Shown: one piece after another, positions 13,478 to 19,017 of the stretch | Numbering within the stretch: the stretch's first letter is position 1 | Layout of the letters: every line of letters starts with the position of its first letter | Virus record (IMG/VR): IMGVR_UViG_3300030450_004028 | Coordinates: 1 to 31,674 of that record | Reading direction: 5' to 3' (one strand) | DNA length: 31,674 nt | DNA from: a virus | Made by a program: the position numbers and the translations under genes | Notes under the pieces: generated by a model | Database searches by the model: none | What the model was told of the DNA's origin: nothing | The model's input: the letters and a program-made list of their open reading frames with translations, nothing else

Positions 13478-13506
13478 ATTATAATTTGCTATTTTCCCTC
13501 TATAAA
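13478..13506 (-). promoter_or_regulatory. Sigma-70-type promoter candidate for the Ubl operon
   Basis: On the minus strand, a perfect TATAAT (13478-13483) lies 17 bases after TTTATA (13501-13506), which matches four of six bases of the -35 consensus. It lies about 50 bases upstream of the first gene of the operon. AT-rich DNA produces such matches by chance, so the evidence is the perfect -10 element, correct spacing and position. Confidence 0.5.
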
Positions 13507-13610
13507 TAGCATTTTAATACATCTTAAGTCTCATAGACGCTGATGAAGTAATTTCAAACCATTCATCATTTAAAACAGGAAATAAATTGTGTTACGTCTA
13601 ATAATACAAA

Positions 13611-13670
13611 TAGCGCTCAGCGTAGGCGTTTATTCGCTGTCCGCAAGTTCTGCAGAACAACTGAGCGCTA
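13611..13670. repeat. Inverted repeat with internal palindrome
   Basis: A 10-bp closing stem (TAGCGCTCAG with CTGAGCGCTA) encloses 40 bases, which include GCG/CGC around six bases and a perfect 12-base palindrome GTTCTGCAGAAC at 13647-13658. It can form a branched fold as RNA or a cruciform as DNA. Confidence 0.55.
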
Positions 13671-13678
13671 ATAAATAA

Positions 13679-13816
13679 TTGAACCTCTGAGATTGATGTT
13701 TTACGACAATGTCAACCTTAGACCGCGAATCTGTGGACAGCTCGGTTCTCTCCGAGACCCTAATGAATAGTTTCCACTATATCTGTTTGCTTTTCATTAG
13801 GGCTTTAGAGGTTCAA
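13679..13816. repeat. Large branched inverted repeat, 138 bases
   Basis: The outer stem TTGAACCTCT/AGAGGTTCAA (10 bp) encloses two further perfect stems: CTCGG/CCGAG with a 6-nt loop at 13741-13756, and CCCTAATGAA/TTCATTAGGG (10 bp) at 13758-13802. Two long perfect stems, one inside the other, are hard to explain by chance and suggest a structured RNA. The transcribed strand is not known; flanking genes read leftward. Confidence 0.55.
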
Positions 13817-13953
13817 GTTAATTAAGTATTAGTCCCTGAGGTCATTGACCTGTCAACCGTGTGCGTTTATAGATAGGGATCAACATATTTTATTAAAGCA
13901 ATGTCGCGTTACATAAAGACATTATTACGCAAGCTCTAATTCACTCGGTGTAC

Positions 13954-13968
13954 TTAATTATATATAAA
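13954..13968. repeat. 15-base AT-rich direct repeat, copy 1
   Basis: TTAATTATATATAAA is found here and again at 15223-15237, each within non-coding DNA upstream of leftward genes. The minus strand reads TTTATATATAATTAA, which contains a TATAAT-like element, so it could be a promoter core. Because of the low complexity, chance repetition is possible. Confidence 0.4.
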
Positions 13969-14138
13969 TCTGGCAGATAAGCAAGTAATTGATTTTACAA
14001 CATGTTAACTTATCTGCATTTCACATTGTCCTGTTAATAGATAATATCCAGTAATCGACACTCAATTAAGATGTCTCAACAATGCTACAAAGAAATAATC
14101 AGAGATAGAGAGTTTCACGGGTTCTATATATACAATGA

Positions 14139-14333
14139 TTATTTCTGATCATCAATATTTAACCCATTATTAAAAGCATAGTCTTTAGACCTATCCCATT
14201 CAGGCTCACCTAAATGTGGAATGCTACGCTCTATATCTGATTCATTTGTTGAATCAGAGGAAGGTGGACCTTCTTCTTCACGAAAAATGCCCATCTCTTC
14301 CTCTTCAATCAACTGTTTTTTATGGCTTCCCAT
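14139..14333 (-). CDS. Hypothetical acidic protein, 64 aa
   Basis: The ATG at 14333 was chosen because GGAG lies four bases before it; the longer frame to 14363 has none. The sequence begins MGSHKKQLIEEEEMG and is strongly acidic and Ser/Pro-rich in the middle (REEEGPPSSDSTNESD), so probably disordered. It overlaps the upstream 59-aa gene by 14 bases. It is last in a four-gene leftward unit, and an inverted repeat spans its end (14092-14145). Function unknown. Confidence 0.65.
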   Translation of the reverse strand: MGSHKKQLIEEEEMGIFREEEGPPSSDSTNESDIERSIPHLGEPEWDRSKDYAFNNGLNIDDQK

Positions 14334-14499
14334 TATACTCCAGTCCCAATGCTTTTTGTGCATTGTTACAGTAGACAGCTATACTTCTTTTAATAGTAAA
14401 GTTCCGATATAAATCTGAATCTTTACCATATTTAGATTCTATCCATTTCTTCCATTCGCGTTGTTTCCATCTTGGATAGTATACTGTCTGTCTAAACAT
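14320..14499 (-). CDS. Hypothetical protein, 59 aa, Trp/Arg-rich N-terminus
   Basis: Begins MFRQTVYYPRWKQREWKKW and ends ALGLEYNGKP. Its ATG overlaps the stop of the membrane peptide gene by eight bases. No Shine-Dalgarno is visible; a hairpin (ATAGCAAC/GTTGCTAT, 14506-14530) sits just upstream, so translation probably depends on the preceding gene. It looks like a small basic helical protein. No family recognised. Confidence 0.55.
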   Translation of the reverse strand: MFRQTVYYPRWKQREWKKWIESKYGKDSDLYRNFTIKRSIAVYCNNAQKALGLEYNGKP

Positions 14500-14611
14500 T
14501 AGAGAATAGCAACCATATACAAGTTGCTATCCCTACTGTTATTATTGTGTATTTAATAGTATTGAATACTATAAATATCATAGCATCATAGATATATCTT
14601 CTGTTTTTCAT
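14492..14611 (-). CDS. Small single-span membrane peptide, 39 aa
   Basis: Begins MKNRRYIYDAMIFIVFN and continues as a hydrophobic stretch (roughly residues 10-36, with IITVGIATCIWLLF), with a positively charged N-terminus. The ATG overlaps the phosphatase stop as TAATG. It resembles the small membrane peptides common in phage early regions. It is too short to assign to holins or to host-membrane modifiers, but the topology is clear. Confidence 0.65.
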   Translation of the reverse strand: MKNRRYIYDAMIFIVFNTIKYTIITVGIATCIWLLFSNV

Positions 14612-15093
14612 TAGAAGTTACCTTCTGCTACTTGAAAGCATCTTAAACCCTGTTTTCTCCACATATCAACTACTGGACATTTGTCAGAGTTTCTATCGTC
14701 TAAAACAAATAGTACATCATATTCATCCATAATATGCTCTTCATAGATTTCCTGCTTAATAATATGATCAGGTCTATTATCTTTGTTTTTACGCATAAGC
14801 AATAAACAGTCCTGTAAAAGATATCTCTCTAAGAACCTTAAGGTTGGTTCTCTAAATCTTTCTTCACGACCAGATACAAAGATAACATGTCTGTCATCAT
14901 TTAAAGCCCAGCGTAAAACAGTTAATACAGCTAAGTTTACTGCATCTTTATCACAGTCCGTTGCATCAAAGTAATCTCTGCCATGATTGTTAATTGCTAA
15001 TGTACCATCAAGGTCACAAATAATGACAGAATTATCATCATTAAAGCCATATTCATTTAATCCATATAGCTCTCTTTCACTTTTTATAGGCAT
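14611..15093 (-). CDS. Stand-alone polynucleotide 3'-phosphatase (T4 Pnk C-terminal domain-like, HAD fold)
   Basis: 160 aa. HAD motif I CDLDGTLA (Asp27, Asp29), motif II VSGRE (Ser74), Lys113 in a VVKEEI-like IIKQEI segment, and motif IV LDDR (Asp132, Asp133). The order and the end VVDMWRKQGLRCFQVAEGNF closely follow the phosphatase domain of T4 polynucleotide kinase as I remember it ([20 protein letters not shown]). The 5'-kinase domain, which lies before it in T4, is missing, so this should remove 3'-phosphates from DNA or RNA ends but not phosphorylate 5' ends. In T4 this activity repairs host tRNA cut by anticodon nuclease. No RNA ligase is seen nearby. GGGAGG precedes the ATG. Confidence 0.85.
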   Translation of the reverse strand: MPIKSERELYGLNEYGFNDDNSVIICDLDGTLAINNHGRDYFDATDCDKDAVNLAVLTVLRWALNDDRHVIFVSGREERFREPTLRFLERYLLQDCLLLMRKNKDNRPDHIIKQEIYEEHIMDEYDVLFVLDDRNSDKCPVVDMWRKQGLRCFQVAEGNF

Positions 15094-15097
15094 ATTG

Positions 15098-15114
15098 CCT
15101 CCCGTGTTTGTTAA
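15098..15114 (-). promoter_or_regulatory. Repeated leader motif, copy 2
   Basis: CCTCCCGTGTTTGTTAA (plus strand), one mismatch to 13433-13449. On the mRNA strand it ends in the GGGAGG ribosome site of the phosphatase gene. A shorter relative, GTTTGTTAA, lies before the 114-aa gene near 15690. Confidence 0.6.
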
Positions 15115-15327
15115 TAAAAAGATTTGAGGTACCTACATATTATCATTACATTCGTAGGTTCGTGTCCATTATCCCTCTTTAGGTGCTTATAGTTAAGCTT
15201 AGTCACTCTATTGTATAAGTGATTAATTATATATAAAAAGATCTTGCGCTTTTAGACGCCAGGTTTTACCAACAGAAAGAATAATGCCATTGCTGACATC
15301 ATTCTTTCACTCCACATCGTATCAATA
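15115..15327. other. Non-coding stretch upstream of the phosphatase gene
   Basis: No credible ORF. It contains ACCTAC/GTAGGT at 15131-15159, TAGTCACT/AGTGATTA with one G-T at 15200-15225, the second copy of TTAATTATATATAAA at 15223-15237, and GAAAGAAT/ATTCTTTC at 15275-15308. The last lies just past the stop of the 114-aa gene and may be its 3' processing or stop signal, though it has no T-run. The AT-rich element at 15223 could be the promoter of the phosphatase unit. Confidence 0.5.
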
Positions 15328-15672
15328 CTATGCTTGAGTTGAGCCCTTCACAGATGCAATAAAGGAATTCATATCATCCTCTGTTGCCTTAGGCTCGACA
15401 AACTCTTTCATAACGTTGATAGCATAACCTTTGCCATAAGTTTCTGAATCAAATGGTTTGTAAGTAACATCAGATTTCCAACCCACGATATCACGGAGCT
15501 CTGTCATCTGCTTTACTAATCTATCGCGTTCAGATTTATCATCACTAACAAAGGCTGTTAATGAGAATGTTGAACTATCCTTCAGTACGTCCACAGTCAA
15601 TTCTTTAACTGTTAACTTGAATGATTTCAACTCACCAAAGATTATACGAGTGATTTTATATATAGTATTCAT
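15328..15672 (-). CDS. Hypothetical protein, 114 aa, first leftward gene
   Basis: The ATG at 15672 was chosen because AAAGGA lies upstream and the longer frame to 15777 would run through the promoter. The sequence begins MNTIYKITRIIFGELKSFKL; the first 50 residues alternate like beta strands, then a helix ERDRLVKQMTELRDIVGW, and an acidic, helical C-terminus. No family recognised. As the first gene behind a good promoter, next to divergent transcription, it may act very early. Confidence 0.65.
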   Translation of the reverse strand: MNTIYKITRIIFGELKSFKLTVKELTVDVLKDSSTFSLTAFVSDDKSERDRLVKQMTELRDIVGWKSDVTYKPFDSETYGKGYAINVMKEFVEPKATEDDMNSFIASVKGSTQA

Positions 15673-15754
15673 TTCAATTAGTCCTTTCTGTTTGTTAATT
15701 GGTAAATACATAGATATACAGGGGCTACTGCCGTCAGGGCATAGACCTCCCAAC

Positions 15755-15784
15755 CTTATAGTGTTACGCAACACCAATTTTCAA
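15755..15784 (-). promoter_or_regulatory. Leftward promoter overlapping an inverted repeat
   Basis: On the minus strand TTGAAA (15779-15784) is followed after 18 bases by TATAAG (15755-15760), a good sigma-70-type match. The spacer holds the inverted repeat GTGTT/AACAC (15761-15774, four central bases), placed where a dimeric repressor would block polymerase. It should drive the 114-aa gene and perhaps the rest of the early region. Promoter call moderate, operator call inferred. Confidence 0.55.
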
Positions 15785-15797
15785 CGGAAAAAGGTGG

Positions 15798-15812
15798 GTA
15801 CACAAGGTGTAC
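15798..15812. promoter_or_regulatory. Perfect inverted repeat, possible operator
   Basis: GTACAC, three bases AAG, then GTGTAC. It lies 14 bases upstream of the -35 element of the leftward promoter, a usual place for an activator or second repressor site, and could also affect rightward transcription. No regulator gene is identified in the window. Confidence 0.45.
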
Positions 15813-15912
15813 TGACGGGGGTAGGATAGGTATATATCATGTACGCACATTCTAGATAAAATTTTAGAAATTCTATTTTGAAAATACCCTATTTAAAGTT
15901 TAACTTGAGATT
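15813..15912 (+). other. Divergent intergenic region before the rightward genes
   Basis: An AT-rich stretch with TAGAA/TTCTA around one base at 15865-15875 and an AAAATTTT at 15858-15865. I see no rightward promoter with both elements well matched; the best is TTGAAA near 15889 with a poor -10. A phage-specific or alternative promoter for the late genes is possible. Confidence 0.35.
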
Positions 15913-16092
15913 ATGGCTTCAAATGTTAAATCGGAGAGAACGGTCAGTTGGAACAATGTCGAGCCGATCTACGTTAAAGCCCGTGATAGGTATCGTAGCT
16001 TCATTGCACCAGCATGGATAGCCTCGATAGCGATAGCTTTAAATACCTTGTTATATTTTATGGTTGTAATGATTCAATATGGCAGTAAGTAA
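15913..16092 (+). CDS. Small membrane protein, 59 aa, possible holin-like
   Basis: Begins MASNVKSERTVSWNNVEPIY and has one clear membrane span around residues 33-55 (AWIASIAIALNTLLYFMVVM), ending YGSK. The N-terminus is hydrophilic with a basic patch just before the span. It is the first rightward gene. In T7-type phages a small holin gene comes shortly before the small terminase, as here, which suggests but does not prove a lysis role. The ribosome site is weak (TTGAG). No endolysin is seen in the window. Confidence 0.65.
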   Translation: MASNVKSERTVSWNNVEPIYVKARDRYRSFIAPAWIASIAIALNTLLYFMVVMIQYGSK

Positions 16093-16240
16093 ACATCATC
16101 GGAGGAAGCGATCCAGTAACGCAAGGCGTAAATTGATGAACACATTAAAAGCATATAGAAAGTGGGTACAGTCTCCAAAAAGGCTTAAAGACCCATTATT
16201 AAAAATTAACAATATTTACTCGAAACAAGGTGATGAGTGA
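16079..16240 (+). CDS. Small highly basic protein, 53 aa
   Basis: Begins MAVSKHHRRKRSSNARRKL and ends YSKQGDE; about one third of residues are Lys or Arg. It overlaps the end of the membrane protein gene by 14 bases in another frame. No good Shine-Dalgarno is present, so translation may depend on the upstream gene. Nucleic-acid binding is likely from charge only. Function unknown. Confidence 0.55.
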   Translation: MAVSKHHRRKRSSNARRKLMNTLKAYRKWVQSPKRLKDPLLKINNIYSKQGDE

Positions 16241-16245
16241 CTAAT

Positions 16246-16343
16246 AGTACTAATACTCTTATAGTACTAAGTACTTATTGCATAAGTAGTCTTAAATGCT
16301 AGGGCATTTAAGACCTAGTACTAATAGTCTTGTTTAGAGTACT
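16246..16343. repeat. Cluster of AGTACT palindromes and hairpins
   Basis: AGTACT occurs five times in 98 bases (16246, 16263, 16270, 16317, 16338). The unit TAGTACTAATA, one variable base, TCTT, then TACTAAG-like sequence appears twice (16245 onward and 16316 onward). Between them lie two perfect hairpins: TACTTAT/ATAAGTA with a 3-base loop (16272-16288) and an 11-bp stem GTCTTAAATGC/GCATTTAAGAC with a TAGG loop (16289-16314). The cluster is upstream of the terminase genes and overlaps the first codons of the 72-aa gene. It may be a packaging (pac/cos-like), regulatory or origin element. Confidence 0.6.
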
Positions 16344-16548
16344 AAAGAATTTCCTCAGTAGAAAGCCCATTCTACATGAACCTCAAACGGAGCCAGCCAA
16401 GACCTCTGAGCTGGCTCCACCTCTCAATTATTTTTCAATGGACGTAGTTGCCAATGATGGTGATTATGATGATAACTCATTTTATAACGATTTAGATAAG
16501 ATAGAAAAGCCGTATGAAGTACCGAAAGACTACGAAGAAGTCCAGTAG
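16330..16548 (+). CDS. Hypothetical protein, 72 aa, Pro- and Asp-rich
   Basis: Read from TTG at 16330; no ATG is available before residue 37 and no ribosome site is visible, so the start is uncertain. The sequence has basic N-terminal residues, a Pro/Glu segment (HEPQTEPAKTSELAPP) and an acidic part (DGDYDDNSFYNDLDKIE), and is probably disordered. The gene ends with TAGTG overlapping the GTG of the next gene. A 9-bp hairpin, GGAGCCAGC/GCTGGCTCC, lies within it (16389-16418). Function unknown. Confidence 0.45.
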   Translation: MFRVLKNFLSRKPILHEPQTEPAKTSELAPPLNYFSMDVVANDGDYDDNSFYNDLDKIEKPYEVPKDYEEVQ

Positions 16549-17330
16549 TGGATATAATAAGAAGAAAACACCTAAAAAACGGAAGGTTAAGAAAAGGTGA
16601 GCGAAGAGAATACATCGAACGAGAGTACAGAGTCTACAGAAGAGAAGAAGCCGCAGAGCGGGACATACAGTTCGTCGATTGGCGTTCCGTGGAACCAGGG
16701 CAATGGGGACTCACAGACGACGGATGGGTCGGAGAATGCACAGATAAACGACAATATAAGGAGAAAGACAACATAGTCTTCTCATTTGGACAGTTTTGGT
16801 ATACTCCATCTACTAAGTATGGTAGTTGTGAGTACGAACCTCGCAGGGATTCGGAGAGTTATACGATGACATCTCCAAAACAACCCTGGGAAACTTATAA
16901 AGGTAAGAAAAAGTATAAAGATTTTGTTAAAGTTTATGTTTCTCAACTACTAAATGGGACTATCGATTATACAATACTGGGGAAAGTATTCGGAGATAAG
17001 AAGAATCATGAGATTAAAGCACGGGCACTACTAAAGAAGGAGTATGTGAAAGAAATGATAGATAAAGAGCTACGAGAAGTCTTTACTGAAAAAGGAATTG
17101 ACGAAGGAACAGTCGTTGATATGATCAGCGATGCGCATATGGTCGCAAAAGAGAAGAATGATGCCTCCAATATGCTTAGGGCAGCAGAAAATTTTGTAAA
17201 AATTTTAAAGATGGATGCTAAAAACGAGGGAAAAGACACTTTTGATACAGAATTGAGTTCATTGGAGCGAATTCAAGATGCAATGGCATTAGATCCTGCG
17301 GATGATGTTACACCTAAGCTGAAAAAATGA
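16548..17330 (+). CDS. Probable terminase small subunit
   Basis: 260 aa from a GTG that overlaps the upstream stop. Residues about 44-105 (WRSVEPGQWGLTDDGWV, then FSFGQFWYTPS and a Tyr-rich stretch) resemble the DDGYV segment seen in marine phage small-terminase-like proteins. The C-terminal half is helical: a basic region KNHEIKARALLKKEYVKEMI, then a long helix pair ending in ASNMLRAAENFVKILKMD, like the oligomerising part of small terminases. It would bind phage DNA and recruit the large subunit, encoded just after. The first 40 residues are unusually Arg-rich, and another open frame of 59 codons overlaps them (see findings), so the start could be later. Confidence 0.65.
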   Translation: MDIIRRKHLKNGRLRKGERREYIEREYRVYRREEAAERDIQFVDWRSVEPGQWGLTDDGWVGECTDKRQYKEKDNIVFSFGQFWYTPSTKYGSCEYEPRRDSESYTMTSPKQPWETYKGKKKYKDFVKVYVSQLLNGTIDYTILGKVFGDKKNHEIKARALLKKEYVKEMIDKELREVFTEKGIDEGTVVDMISDAHMVAKEKNDASNMLRAAENFVKILKMDAKNEGKDTFDTELSSLERIQDAMALDPADDVTPKLKK

Positions 17331-17461
17331 GAAAGACTCATCCAATAGTACATATTAACATAGCAACCTTGTATGCAAATATAAACAAAAAGGTATCTGT
17401 TAAGTCTAATATGGATAAATGGGTGTTATTGCCTAAAAAGAGAGTATATGGCAAAAGCTAA
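17327..17461 (+). CDS. Hypothetical protein, 44 aa, between terminase genes
   Basis: The ATG overlaps the small terminase stop as ATGA, and the ORF ends 14 bases inside the large terminase gene. The sequence begins MRKTHPIVHINIATLYANIN and ends KKRVYGKS; it is basic. Its fit between two genes with overlaps at both ends suggests that it is translated, at least to couple the terminase genes. No family recognised. Confidence 0.5.
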   Translation: MRKTHPIVHINIATLYANINKKVSVKSNMDKWVLLPKKRVYGKS

Positions 17462-18947
17462 ACAAGTTCGCAATAAGATAGTAAAGGCAATGTCGAAAGA
17501 TATGTTGCAATTTGGTAAGATCACTATGCCAAATATGTTTACGGTACCATCTCCTCCGTTCCACGCAACCATGGCAAAGTCTTTTTTAAATCAAGAAGTA
17601 AAAAAACTAAACATTATAGCGCCTCGCGGTCACGCTAAGAGTTCTATAGCAGCTTGTGTATTTCCTATTCATCATATATTTTTTGATGATGGACCTAAAT
17701 TTATTGTTCTATGTAGTAAGACCCAGGGACACGCTATTGACTTACTTCAGTCAATAAAGGACGTACTTGATTATTCTTTGGAGCTTCGTTCTATTTTTGG
17801 ATACTATGGACAACACTCAGCAAAGGTATGGACAAAGGATCGTGTTGTACTAAAAGATAATACGATTATTGTATGTAAGGGTACGGGACAACAGGTTCGT
17901 GGTTTAAAGCATGGAAACCAACGACCAACTCTTTTTATATTAGATGACCCTGAAGATGAGAATAATACGAAAACAAAGGAAGCAATGGAATATAACCTCA
18001 GATGGTTATTACAAGGTTGCGAACCTTCTCTTGACGCAAAGCGTGGAAGAATAGTTGTGATTGGTACACCGCAGCATGAAACCTGTATGATAGAGACACT
18101 TGCTTCTATGAAAGGCTGGAAGACCTTTAAGTATCAAGCGTTAATGGATGAGGGTAGAAAAGCCTTATGGCCTGAGCAATGGAGCGTGAAAGCTTTAAAT
18201 CAGAAGAAAGAGGAACTTGAGTCAATCAACCGATTGTCAGTTTTTTATAGAGAATATCAATGTGAGGTTGTAGGAGATGAGGATCAATTATTTAAAGAAG
18301 AGTATATTCAATGGTGGGATGGAGAATTAGAGCAAGGTGACGAAGAATACCACATTCTTAACATTAAAGAGGTAAATGGCGTCAAATACAAAAAACCAAA
18401 GAGGGTTCCCGTATATGTATTTATGGGTGTTGACCCAGCTTCCTCAACAAAACAAACTGCGGACTATTCCACAATAGTTTCAATTGCAGTAGATGCGGAT
18501 AACAATAGATATGTACTTCCATATTACCGAAGACATGCCAAGCCAATGGCCTTAGCAGAGGCAATATTAACTCAGCATAAGAAGTATAATCCTAAGCGAA
18601 CACATATAGAAAGTGTCGGTTATCAGGAAATGCTTCGAGATTACCTTCGAAATCAAGAAAGATATATTGTAGGTCTTGAGAAGAAGATTAATCCTCGCAC
18701 AATGAAATCTGTTCGATTAGAGACAATGGAACCTTATTTCTTTAATAAGCGCGTTTTTCTAAAGAATGGGATGGAAGAGTTGCGATCAGAGCTTTTAATG
18801 TATCCAAGAGGAAAACATGATGATCTTCTTGATGCGTTATATTATGCGATGTTAAATCTATATAAACCGTACATAAAAAGCGCGGAAGATATAGCAAAAC
18901 CCGAAGCTAATCAGCCATTACAGTACTTTGATTGGGCAGTTCTATAA
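17448..18947 (+). CDS. terL: Terminase large subunit
   Basis: 499 aa. ATPase part: Walker A variant APRGHAKSS at 58-66, Walker B LFILDDPEDE at 162-171 and a later IGTP coupling-like segment at 205-208. Nuclease part: GVDPASS at 327-333 supplies the first acidic residue (Asp329), Glu388 in THIESVG the second, and HDDLLDALYYA at 457-467 the last (Asp458 or Asp459). This is the complete motor and RNase H-fold nuclease that cuts and packages concatemeric DNA through the portal. AGAGAG lies before the ATG. The order small terminase, large terminase, portal, scaffold, capsid is standard. Confidence 0.95.
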   Translation: MAKAKQVRNKIVKAMSKDMLQFGKITMPNMFTVPSPPFHATMAKSFLNQEVKKLNIIAPRGHAKSSIAACVFPIHHIFFDDGPKFIVLCSKTQGHAIDLLQSIKDVLDYSLELRSIFGYYGQHSAKVWTKDRVVLKDNTIIVCKGTGQQVRGLKHGNQRPTLFILDDPEDENNTKTKEAMEYNLRWLLQGCEPSLDAKRGRIVVIGTPQHETCMIETLASMKGWKTFKYQALMDEGRKALWPEQWSVKALNQKKEELESINRLSVFYREYQCEVVGDEDQLFKEEYIQWWDGELEQGDEEYHILNIKEVNGVKYKKPKRVPVYVFMGVDPASSTKQTADYSTIVSIAVDADNNRYVLPYYRRHAKPMALAEAILTQHKKYNPKRTHIESVGYQEMLRDYLRNQERYIVGLEKKINPRTMKSVRLETMEPYFFNKRVFLKNGMEELRSELLMYPRGKHDDLLDALYYAMLNLYKPYIKSAEDIAKPEANQPLQYFDWAVL

Positions 18948-19017
18948 ATTATTTAAACAAATACTCGAAACTCTCGGAACTTTGTTCGCATTATCCTCGT
19001 TTAACGGAATTAAGTAA
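18928..19017 (+). CDS. Possible 29-aa peptide coupling terL to portal
   Basis: A short frame from TTG at 18928 that ends in TAA overlapping the portal ATG as TAATG. The translation looks amphipathic (FYKLFKQILETLGTLFALSS). It fills most of the gap between the terL stop and the portal gene. There is no clear ribosome site and no ATG, so it may be only a coincidence or a leader that carries ribosomes to the portal start. Confidence 0.3.
   Translation: MIGQFYKLFKQILETLGTLFALSSFNGIK

Larger units (their letters stand above)
13507..14138. other. Non-coding island with nested inverted repeats
   Basis: No ORF of credible length lies on either strand. It contains several long inverted repeats: TAGCGCTCAG/CTGAGCGCTA at 13611-13670, TTGAACCTCT/AGAGGTTCAA at 13679-13816, AGGTCA/TGACCT at 13839-13851, GCAGATAAG/CTTATCTGC at 13973-14017, and GAAATAATCA/TGATTATTTC at 14092-14145. 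These may be structured RNAs, a replication origin or protein-binding sites. The motif at 13954-13968 recurs at 15223-15237. Confidence 0.65.

Noticed and set aside
15673-15777. Upstream extension of the 114-aa gene to 15777
   Set aside because: It would read through the promoter elements, and the internal ATG at 15672 has a ribosome site.
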